Assembly: GCF_902635505.1 (NCBI RefSeq)
Contig: NC_045430.1
Coordinates: 30,833,564-30,897,563, forward strand
Length of the DNA: 64,000 nucleotides
From: Sarcophilus harrisii
Taxonomy: Eukaryota; Chordata; Mammalia; Dasyuromorphia; Dasyuridae
Reading direction: 5' to 3'
Part shown: positions 39,801 through 51,800 of the stretch, in pieces
How the letters are laid out: every line of letters starts with the position of its first letter
Numbering within the stretch: position 1 is the first letter of the stretch
The notes under the pieces: generated by a model
What the model was told of the DNA's origin: nothing
Databases searched by the model: none
What the model saw: only the letters and a program-made list of their open reading frames with translations
Program-made: the position numbers and the translations under genes

Positions 39801-42800
39801 TCATATTCTAATTTATCATAAAGATATTTTCTACTCTGCATTTAATATAGACTTTAGATATATAAACGTATGTTAAGAAATGCAATTATTATTATTTACG
39901 ATTTAATTAAATTTTATGATAATTTAAATAATGAACTCCTAGAGTAATAGAAACTGCAATTTAGTTGTAAAGTGAATAACTTCAATGTAAGTAAATAATT
40001 TTACTATGTTTTGAAATTTTAATTTGTCATTAATTATCAATTAGTACATTTATCAATTTCAAGTTGAAATCCATAGATATTATCAGATTAGTGGATGTAC
40101 AATTTATCATGTAAGAAATAAGAATAGCAAAGTAATGATATGAATTGGAAACTAGAATTGATAGATATATAGATATTGCTTCATAAAATATTCAAAGAGC
40201 AATTATAGAATATACAGAAACTGCTTACAGATCTTTAATCATACTTTGAAGACTACAAATGAAATGTACATGATCAATAATTTCAATATTTAGTTAAAAT
40301 GTTATTTTCTTGAATAATTTCCTTAAATCCATCCATTATCATCATTTAATTAATTGATATAGTATCAGTATAATACTATCATAATGATAAAATGGCAAGA
40401 CTTAAATACATACTAGATATCAGACAATATTAATAAATAAATTGTTGCTTAACATATACTAATTCACATATTCGAATTCTAGATTTTCAAGCAACTTGTA
40501 TATATTCCTAGTAATTTTTAATATCATATTTCAAAAATTTTAGATATTCAAGTAGATACAGTAAAATTGGTAACTTAAACTAATGGACTTGAAAGATAAG
40601 TAGTTAGTAACAATGTTATTCCAGTATTTCTTCATTTATAATAGCCAAAATTCAAATTAAATATTAGATAAAATAGTTGAACCTAGATGACAGAATAAAC
40701 TTAGACATTCTAGTTAGTTGTTAAGAGCATATTCATCTAAAACCCTCTGTTAATGATTGATAATTACTAGTCAAATTTGTACTAAATGTACAGTCAAGTT
40801 TCTAATCTTAGCCTTTAATTATTTAAAACTTTATCATTTCAATGCTTAAGACTAATACTAAGGTTAATGAAAATCAATCTTAAAACTTGCAAATAATTTT
40901 TATATTCCTATGCATTTATCTTCCTTTTTCCTAATGATGATCTATTTTATCATCAGAATAAGTTAGTAACTCATAAGTTTGTTAAGGTATTCTAAATGAA
41001 GATTATGCATTTATTTTAGTTTTTGTTGTAGTCTATCATTTATAGTAGGGAAATTTTAATGCATTTTCAAAAACTTTAAACTTATGAATATGTACTGAAA
41101 TTGTATACTATATGAGTTTAAATTTTAGATCATAAAGTGAGTTCATAATGATTTTTTAAACTGTGATTACATAAGACTGTGTTAGAAATGGGTAGCATTA
41201 TCACTTACAGAATTAGTTCCCTAGTTACCACGAGAATTCACTAATTTCGGCTGGCTTCCTATACCCAATACATGGATCATGATCACACATTGACTTAATT
41301 CCTTCTTAATCCAGAACTGGCCTAGTCTTGATTGGCTATATCTTTACCTTTTTCATGAACCCTCTTAATATCTTAATCATATCTTTCTAAATGCTTTAAG
41401 AGAGGACACTTTGAGGTTAAGTCACTTGCCCAGCATCACATAACTAATAGGAATCATAGATAAAACAAAAATCCATGTCGAGTTGTCTATCCTTTATTTT
41501 GAAATATTTTCCCTCAGAAAATGCTTACAATTGGCATCCTTTCAGTGAATATATATATTTTAAAAAATGAAGTAGCCTTTCTTCTATGCATGGTTTCATT
41601 ATTTTTTTCTAACATGAACTACTTTCATCTGACTATAAGTTTTTCATTTCAGAATAATCTTATTTCTTGAAGATTAGACCTGAACTTGGAATATACAGTA
41701 CTAATTTAGGAAAAAAAAACAAAATAAAACAAAAAAAAAAACCCAAAGTTAAATATTTTGGGGGCCTGATTTTTCTATTCCAACTCCAACCTTTATGTGT
41801 TTAAATATTTCCTTTTAAAAGTTGACACGACTACATTTATACAAAAAATATAAATAAATAATTATGGATGAAAGGGATAATCATGCCAGAATATTTAATA
41901 AACAGTTAATTTTGGGGGTCTCTAAAGTTTATCTTTTATTTAATTATGACATCTCCATGTTATTGTCCAATAACTCTGCCCTTTTTTGTTTGTCTAATTA
42001 ATACATTTATTTATAGTTATTTCAGAAACCTTTTTTTCTGGCAATCACACCTATGTAATCTCCCTTTCCTAACCATTAATTAAACTTTGGTGCTCTCCCT
42101 TTACTTTTCTCAGAGCATTTTTATCTCTCTCCCTTGCCTGCTTTAATTCCAGATCTTGTAAGATACTTATCTTTTTTTTTTTCTCACAGAAAGTAAATCT
42201 CTTGTCACTAACAGTTGTTTTTATCTTTGCATCTTAGAGTCAAACAGGAGACATTTGATATGATATTGGTTCATATATGATAACTTGAATTGGCAAATAC
42301 ATGCAATATTGGATTTATGTAAACTTCATGAAGAAAAGAGCCAAGAAGTACAAAAATGCAGTTTGAAATTAGGTGTTCAAAACACAAAATAAAAAAGAAA
42401 AAGCTGAAGACTACAAGATACATCTTCTATTACGTGTGATTTTGTGAAAAATTCACTTATCCTCATAGTTGTAAATATAGAAATAAGAAATTACCATCAG
42501 TGTTTTCTTGCAGGTAAATCAACTTTTCCATAAAAGCTGGAATAGAAATATGAGGAGAAAGTGGGAAAGTTAATATGAATAATAAGTCCCTAAGTATATT
42601 TTTTTCTTCCTAAACTGTGGAATTACCAACTTTACCTAATTTTCGTTTTGTCTTGACTACTTTCTCTGATTCTTGGCTTGTGGAAGGATCTTTCATTGGA
42701 AGACCACATTGACTAGGCTATGAAACAAGATAATTTAATAAAAAAAAGTTGCATAGAGAGTTTTCAGTACATATCAGAAAATAAATGAAAAGTATCAAGG

Positions 42801-45800
42801 TTATTACCTTCACATTACGATTTTTCACTGGATGATCTAAGAAAAGGACAAAAGTTTTATCATCAATGATAATTAAACAACAAAATTCAATTACAATATC
42901 ATGCAAAATAAATAGGTTTAATTTAGTTGCCAATATAGGACTTGTAGAATCCTATTCAATATTATATAACTCTTACCATGGCATTTTGCCTGACTGACTA
43001 ATTAAAATTAACTGTTAACACTGGACATAAAAGAAGAAAATAATATTGGCCCAACATGGAATTCACATTTCCAATAAATCAGGTTTCAAGGAACTCATAT
43101 ACATATTTGTACATATATCTAACATATAAAAATGCTCATCAATGACACACATAAAAGTCAGTCCTTTTAAAAATTGCATAGTCAAGTTCACAAGTGGTTA
43201 AGTATAAAGTTGCTGCTGGATTCAGCAGCATTTCTTCTAAGTGATGAGAATGATTAATGCAACAGGTTCTCATGGGTGAATGGTTCCTTAATTATATCAT
43301 TGTCCAAAGCAGGTAATGTAGAAATAGTAAAGTTTACATAGTAAACAGTAAAGTACATAGAATTAAAAACTATAAATCACACAGTTACCATAAAATTAAA
43401 AGGCTAGAAACAAATGTTCCGAAAACATCGACTTTGATGTATATTTGTAGAATGAATAGCTAATATATTTTCATTTCTCTCCATCACTATATTATCTACT
43501 GACCAACCTATACTTCTTGTATGTGTATGTTAATCCACCTTAAAGTCCCTTGATCCATTCCAGAAAGAATATCTACAAATGACATCTAAAGAATGATGTA
43601 AAAAAAGCTTTCCATTTTTAAAGTTATCTTAAAGGAGCAAAACTGTTTTAAATCTCTCAATGAGTAATTTAATATTATGAACTTTCTTCAACACATGTAA
43701 TATCATATTAATGGAATATTATGTTATTTACCAAGATATTGTAAATAAATATTAGAAAATAAAATTTTAAAATTTGCACATTTAATTTGCAATACTAAAT
43801 CTTTTTATATTACTACAAACATGTCTTTATAAGTTGTGTGTTATACTAAAATATGAAGTTAGAGAGAATGGCATCATGAGGATGGGAACAACACGACAGA
43901 CTGGTAGTTGAGAATGAGGGGTTAGCAACAACCCCTTCCTTCTGTTTTGTGACTAAGAAATGTTCCTTTTTGAGTCCATCTCCATGGTCTGAGATATTGG
44001 ACTAAACTTCTTTGGATTACAAATCAAATATCCTTGACAAATAGATTTGTGGATGAAGATCCTATACCATATGCATCCAAGAATAACAGATTTCCTCACA
44101 CAAGAATAGAAATATCACAAGAGAACTGGATTTCTAAAGTTGATTCGTGACGGAACAGACTAATGTTTGAACTAAGTTCAGAGACAAAAATCATGGCAGT
44201 CAGAAAGAGGATAAAATCAATTTTTAAAAGACAGAATCAAACCGATATAATTTAAAAACACAGAGAAAACAATATAAATTGTAATTGTGAAACCACTGAC
44301 CAGGATTGTCTCAAACAAATGGGGAAATAAAATAAATGAAATCTGATTTCTTCAGTTAACTACTCTGATTAAAGTAACTAAGATGCATGGATAATATTCC
44401 AGGAGTTAATTTCAAATTCATTTTAAAAATTAATTATCTGAGAGCTAGATAGAATATGATTTGATGGGAGTCGTAATTCAGTGGTGAAAAGAACTTTTAG
44501 AAAATCGTATGTGTCAAGGAAGTTAGCTCTAAATAATCCAAAATGAGAGGAAAAAAAAAAAGAAAAAATCTTTCATCTATGGATTTTATTTGGGGATATT
44601 CAAACCTAACGATTTTAGGATTTTGAAAAAGAAGTAGGAATTTACAATTGAGTACACAGAAGACAATTAGAGCACAATTAGGACAGAAGTTTAAGCTAGC
44701 AGCTTTTGGTATTTGTGGAAGATGTTACAGGAATTTGAGGAGAAAATCAGACACTTGTTAGAAAGCTACCTCCTAGATCCTGGTCTAGGATCTAGAGGGA
44801 ATTAACCACTTAGGGCAGTGAATTTCATTATCACATGACTTTACCATTTATTTAGCTTACCTCTACTAATAATAAAGTTTGTAATGTAACAATACAAATA
44901 AATTCAGAGTATTAACCCTATATCTTTCTTACGTTTTTGGGCTTCTTTTTCTAGAGGAGGTTCACATTGCTTCTGGGGGCCTGGATTTTCTACTTCGGGC
45001 CCACTTCCAGCTGCAACTCTTGTGGAACCTAACTTATTTAGAGTCCTGAGCAAGGATTTGCCAACATCACTCCTTTGTAAGTTTAAAATCTTGGAACTTC
45101 TGTGACTCTTATGTATCTCAGAAGTACTTGTAGAATCCCAGTTTGAACCATCTAAAAAGTAAATATTCAAGTTAAATAATATATTAGTTTTATCTACCTG
45201 ACATGTTAATTTTTTTCATAGAATGTCACAAAATTTCCACCTTTTTTGTTTTTTTTTCCTTGTTTTTATTTGTGATAGTTTATCTTTCAGGTAACATGAC
45301 AAAAATTCACCAACAACTGTTTTCCTAAGGAGCCTATTCTCTTTTTCGTGGATTATCAGCTCTCTTATTAAAGTCTTTCTGTGTTGTCACAAGGAGTACA
45401 TTAGTGAGATTCTTGGGGAAAGGTTTTCCTTTTGCAAAAACCTTTTAAACTTATGAATATGTAGTTGAAATATGTATCTTATTTGAGTTTTCAAATTTTT
45501 TAGGATCATAAAGTAGTCTGAAACTATGATTTTTTTTAAACCTGTGATTTATTTACAGAAAAGTCTTAGTTAAGGGAAATGGAGGCTAGTACCTTCATTG
45601 CAACTTACAGACTTAGTTACCTAGTTACCACCGCAGAATTCACCTAATCGGCTGGGCTGTCCTAGCACTCATACCCAAGAACATCGGAGTGTCATCGATC
45701 ACACATTGCTTATTCTTTTCCTTCTCACAATCCTAGAACTGGCCGTAGCTATGATTGAGGCCTATATCTTTACCCTATTCGTAAAGCCTGTGCTTACATG

Positions 45801-48800
45801 ATAATTCTTAATCATATAAGCTTCCTCTAAATGCTTTAAGAGAGGACACTTTGAGGTTAAGTCACTTGCCCAGCATCACATAACTAATAGGAATCATAGA
45901 TAAAACAAAAATCCATGTCGAGTTGTCTATCCTTTATTTTGAAATATTTTCCCTCAGAAAATGCTTACAATTGGCATCCTTTCAGTGAATATATATATTT
46001 TAAAAAATGAAGTAGCCTTTCTTCTATGCATGGTTTCATCATTTTTTTCTAACATGAACTACTTTCATCTGACTATAAGTTTTTCATTTCAGAATAATCT
46101 TATTTCTTGAAGATTAGACCTGAACTTGGAATATACAGTACTACTTTAGTAAAAAAAAACAAAAAAAAACAAACAAACCCAAAGTTTAAATATTTTGGGG
46201 GCCTGATTTTTCTACTCGAACTCCAACCTTTATGTGTTTAAATATTTCCTTTTAAAAGTTGACACGACTACATTTATACAAAAAATATAAATAAATAATT
46301 ATGGATGAAAGGGATAATCATGCCAGAATATTTAATAAACAGTTAATTTTGGGGGTCTCTAAAGTTTATCTTTTATTTAATTATGACATCTCCATGTTAT
46401 TGTCCAATAACTCTGCCACTTTTGTTTGTCTAAGTTAATACATTTATTTAGTTATTTCAGAAACCTTTTTTTCTGGCAATCACACCTATGTAATCTCCCT
46501 TTCCTACCCATTAATTAAACTTTGGTGCTCTCCCTTTACTTTTCTCAGAGCATTTTTATCTCTCTCCCTTGCCTGCTTTAATTCCAGATCTTGTAAGATA
46601 CTTATCTTTTTTTGTTCTCACAGAAAGTAAATCTCTTGTCACTAACAGTTGTTTTTATCTTTGCATCTTAGAGTCAAACAGGAGACATTTGATATGATAT
46701 TGGTTCATATATGATAACTTGAATTGGCAAATACATGCAATATTGGATTTATGTAAACTTTATGAAGAAAAGAGCCAAGAAGTACAAAAATGCAGTTTGA
46801 AATTAGGTGTTCAAAACACAAAATTAAAAAAAATAAACCTGAAGGCTACAAGATACGTCTTCTACTATGTGTGATTTTGTGAAAAATTCACTTATCCTCA
46901 TAGTTGTAAATATAGAGAATAAAAAAGAAAATTACCATCAGTGTTTTCTGCAGCAGGTAAATCAACTTTTTCCATAAAAGCTGGAATAGAAATGAGGAGA
47001 AAGTGGGAAAAGTTAATATGAATACCGAAAAGTCCCTAAGTATATATTTTTTTCTTCCTAAATTGTGGAATTACCAACTTTACCTAATTTTCGTTTTGTC
47101 TTGACTACTTTCTCTGATTCTTGGCTTGTGGAAGGATCTTTCATTGGAAGACCACATTGACTAGGCTATGAAACAAGATAATTTAATAAAAAAAAGTTGC
47201 ATAGAGAGTTTTCAGTACATATCAGAAAATAAATGAAAAGTATCAAGGTTATTACCTTCACATTACGATTTTTCCCTGGATGATCTAAGAAAAGGACAAA
47301 AGTTTTATCATCAATGATAATTAAACAACAAAATTCAATTACAATATCATGCAAAATAAATAGGTTTATTAGTTGCCAATATAGGACTTGTAGAATCCTA
47401 TTCAATATTATATAACTCTTACCATGGCATTTTGCCTGACTGACTAATTAAAATTAACTGTTAACACTGGACATAAAAGAAGAAAATAATATTGGCAAAT
47501 TGGAATTCACATTTCAATAAATCAGGTTTCAAGGAACTCATATACCATATTTGTACATATATCTACTCATATAAAATGCTCATCAATGACACACATAAAA
47601 GTCAGTCCTTTTAAAAATGCATAGTCAAGTTCACAAGTGGTTAAGTATCAAGTTGCTGCTGGATTCAGCAGCATTTCTTCTAAGTGATGAGAATGATTAA
47701 TGCAACAGGTTTTCATGGGTGAATGGTTCCTTAATTATATCATTGTCAAAAGCAGGTAATGTAGAAACAGTAAAGTTTACATCTAAACAGTAAAGTACAT
47801 AGAATTAAAATCTATAAATCACACAGTTATTACAGAATTAAAGGGCTAGAAACAAATGTTCTGAAAACATTGACTTTGATGTATATTTGTAGAATGAATA
47901 GCTAATATATTTTCATTTCTCTCCATAACTATATTATCTACTGACCAACCTATACTTCTTGTATGTGTATGTTAATCCACCTTAAAGTCCCTTGATCCAT
48001 TCCAGAAAGAATGTCTATAAATGACATCTAAAGAATGATGTAAAAAAAGCTTTCCATTTGTAAAGTTATCTTAAAGGAGCAAAATTGTTTTAAATCTCTC
48101 AATGAGTAATTTAATATTATGAACTTTCTTCCACACATGTAATGTCATATTAATGGAATATTATGTTATTTACCAAGATATTGGAAATAAGTATTAGAAA
48201 ATAAAATTTAAAAATTTGAACATTTATTTTGCAATATTAAATCTGTTTACATCACTCCAAAAATGTCTTTATAAGTTGTGTGTTATACTAAAATATGAAG
48301 TTAGAGAGAATGGCATCATGAAGATGGGAACAACACGACAGACTGGTAGTTGAGAATCAGGGTTAGCAACAACCCCTTCCTTCTGTTTTGTGACTAAGAA
48401 ATGTTCCTTTTTGAGTCTATCTCCATGATCAGAGATATTGGACTAGTCTACTTGGGACTACAAATCAAATATCCTTGAAGAATAGATGTGTGGATGAAGA
48501 TCCTAGACCATATGCATCCAAGAATAACAGATTTCCTCACACAAGAATAGAAATATCACAAGAGAACTGGATTTCTAAAGTTGATTCGTGACGGAACAGA
48601 CTAATGTTTGAACTAAGTTCAGAGACAAAAATCATGGCAGTCAGAAAGAGGATAAAATCAATTTTTAAAAGACAGAATCAAACCGATATAATTTAAAAAC
48701 ACAGAGAAAACAATATAAATTGTAACTGTGAATCACTGACCAGGATTGTCTCAAACAAATGGGGAAATAAAATAAATGAAATCTGATTTCTTCAGTTAAC

Positions 48801-51800
48801 TACTCTGATTAAAGTAACTAAGATGCATGGATAATATTCCAGGAGTTAATTTCAAATTCATTTTAAAAATTAGTCATCTGAGAGCTAGATAGAATATGAC
48901 ATAATGGAGTAGTAATTTAGTGGTGAAAAGATTAATAGAACTCTTAGAAAATCGTATGTGTCAAGGAAGTTAGCTCTAAATAATCCAAAATGACAGGGGA
49001 AAAAAAATCATTCATATATGGATTTTATTTGGGGATATTCAAACCTAAAGATTTTAGGATTTTGAAAAAAAAGTAGGAATTTACAATTAAATACACAGAA
49101 GACAGAGCACAATTAGGACACAAGTTTAAACTAGGCCCTTTCAGTATTTGTGGAAGATATTACAGGAATTAGAGGAGAAAATCAGAACACTTGTTAGAAA
49201 GCTACCTCCTAGATCCTGGTCTAGGATCTAGAGGGAATTAACCACAGGGCAGTGAATTTCATTATCACATGATTTTACCATTTATTTAGCTTACCTCTAC
49301 TAATAATAAAGATTCTAATGTAACAAATTGGGCAAATAAATTCAGAGTATTAACCCTATATCTTTCTTACGTGTTTGGGCTTCTTTTTCTAGAAGAGGTT
49401 CACATTGCTTCTGGGGGCCTGGATTTTCTACTTCAGGCCCACTTCCAGCTGCAGCTCTTGTGGAACCTAACTTATTTAGAGTCCTGAGCAAGGATTTGCC
49501 AACATCACTCCTTTGTAAGTTTAAATTCTTGGAACTTCTGTGAGTCTTATGTGTCTCAGAAGTACTTGTAGAATCCCAGTTTGAACCATCTAAAAAGTAA
49601 ATATTCAAGTTAAATAATATATTAGTTTTATCTACCTGACATGTTAATATTTTTCATAGAATGTCACAAAATTTCCACCTATATATTTTTTGGGTTTGTT
49701 TTTATTTGTGATAGTTTATCTTTCAGGGAACATGACAAAAATTCACCAAAAACTGTTTTCCTACTGAGCCTATTCTCTTTTTCTTGGATTATCAGCTCGC
49801 TTATCAAAATCTTTCTCTATGTGTTGTCATAAGGAGTACATTAGTAAGATCCTGGGGAAAAGTTTTTCCTTTTGCAAAAACCTTTTAAATTTAAGATACA
49901 TATTTCAAATATGTATTCATATTTGTGTTTTCAAATTTTTAGGATTATAAAATAATCTGAAACACTGATTTTTTTAAAACCTGTGATTTATTTACAAAAA
50001 TGTCTTAGTTAAGAAAATGGAGGGTAGTACCTTCATTGCAAATTACAGACTTAGGACACTTTGAGATTAAATCACTTGCCCAGCACCACATAGATAAAAC
50101 AAAAAACCATTTGTTTAAGCTTATAGTTCAGCTGTCTGTCCATTATTTTGAAATATTTTTCCACAGAAAATGCTTACAATTGGCATTGTTTCAGTGAATA
50201 TATATTTTAAAAAATGAAGTAGCCTTTCTTCTATGCATGCTTTCATCATTTTTATCTAACATGAACTATTTTCATCTGAGTATATGTTTTTCTTTTCAGA
50301 ATAATCTTATTTCTTGAAGATTAGACCTGAACTTGGAATATACAGTACTAATTTAGTTAAAACAAAATACAAAAAACCCAGAGTTTATATGTTTTGGGGG
50401 CCTGATTTTTCTACTTGAATTCCAAACTTTATTAGTTTAAATATTCCCTTTTAAAAGGTGACAAGATTAAATTTAGACAAAAAGCATCAATAAATAATTG
50501 TGGATGAAAGGGATAATCATGCCACAATATTTAATAAACAGTTAATTTTGGGGTCTCTAAAGTTTCTTTATCTTTTATTTAATTATGATATTTCCATGTT
50601 ATTGTCCAATAACTCTGGTCCTTTTTGTTTGTCTAATTAATAAACTTATTTATATTTACTTCAGAAACTTTTTTTTCCTGCCAAGCACACCTATGTAATC
50701 TCCCTTTCCTAACCATAAATTAAACTTTGGTGCTCTCCCTTTACTTTTCTCAGAGCATTTTTATCTCTCTCCCTTGCCTGCTTTATTCCAGATCTTGTAA
50801 GATACTTATCTTTTTTTTTTTTTTCACAGAAACTAAATCTCTTGTCACTAACAACTGTTTTTTTGTTTGCATCTTAGAGTCAAACAGGAGACACTTGATA
50901 TGATATTCGTTCATGTATGATAACGAATTGGGGAACACATGCAATATTGGATTCATGTTACTTCATGAAGCAAAGAGCCAAGAAATACAAAAATGCAGTT
51001 TGAAATTGGGTGTTCAAAACACAAAATTAAAAAAATAAACCTGAAGACTACAAGATATATCTTCTATTATGTGTGATTTTGTGAAAAATTCACTTATCCT
51101 CATAGTTGTACATATAGAGAATAAAAAAGAAAATTACCATCAGTGTTTTCTGCAGCACTTAAATCAACTTTTCCCATAACTTCTGTAAGGGAAATGGGGA
51201 GAAAGTGGGAAAAGTTAATATGAATACCGAAAACTCCCTAAGTATATATTTTTTTCCTTCCTAAATTGTGGAATTATCAACTTTACCTAATTTTTGTTTT
51301 GACTTGACTACTTTCTCTGATTCTTGGCTTGTGGAAGGATCTTTCATGGGAAGACCACATTGACTAGGCTATGAAACAAGATAATTTAATAAAAAAAAGT
51401 TGCATAGAGAGTTTTCAGTACATATCAGAAAATAAATGAAAAGTTACCTTCACATTACGATTTTTCCCTGGATGATCTAAGAAAAGGACAAAAGTTTTAT
51501 CATCAATGATAATTAAACAACAAAATTCAATTACAATATCATGCAAAATAAATAGGTTTATTAGTTGCCAATATAGGACTTGTAGAATCCTATTCAATAT
51601 TATATGTCTTAGATGGCATTTTTCCTGACTGACTAATTAAAATTAACTGTTAACACTGGACTTAAAAGAAGAAAATAATATTGGCCCAACATGGAATTCA
51701 TATTGGATTCATGTGACTTCATGAAGAAAAGAAAGGAGCCAAGGAGTACAAAAATGCAGTTTGAAATTTGGTGTTCAAAACACAAAATTAAAAAATAAAC

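Larger units (their letters stand above)
36000..42494 (-). other. Intron dominated by an aberrant AT-rich block
   Basis: 36.0-36.72 kb is normal intron matching 43.86-44.58 kb with a ~450-bp gap. 36.73-41.39 kb is the AT-rich block described separately. 41.39-42.49 kb is the low end of the 4.4-kb repeat. Confidence 0.6.
41391..45830 (+). repeat. 4.44-kb tandem unit, copy 1
   Basis: The text AGAGGACACTTTGAGGTTAA occurs at 41401 and again at 45841, exactly 4440 bp apart, and the two copies stay nearly identical for kilobases. Each contains a cassette and a 219-nt exon. Copy 1 ends with the NUMT. Confidence 0.9.
45831..50047 (+). repeat. 4.44-kb tandem unit, copy 2 (lacks the NUMT)
   Basis: Same order as copy 1 but about 4.2 kb, because the ~225-bp NUMT segment is missing where the next partial copy begins (GACTTAGGACACTTTGAG near 50.05 kb). 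A third, partial copy continues from 50048 to about 51.6 kb. Confidence 0.88.

Noticed and set aside
36725-41390. AT-rich block as an integrated mitochondrial, plasmid or viral insertion or as a centromeric satellite.
   Set aside because: No periodicity, no coding, no terminal repeats, and both edges are derived from the local repeat unit.
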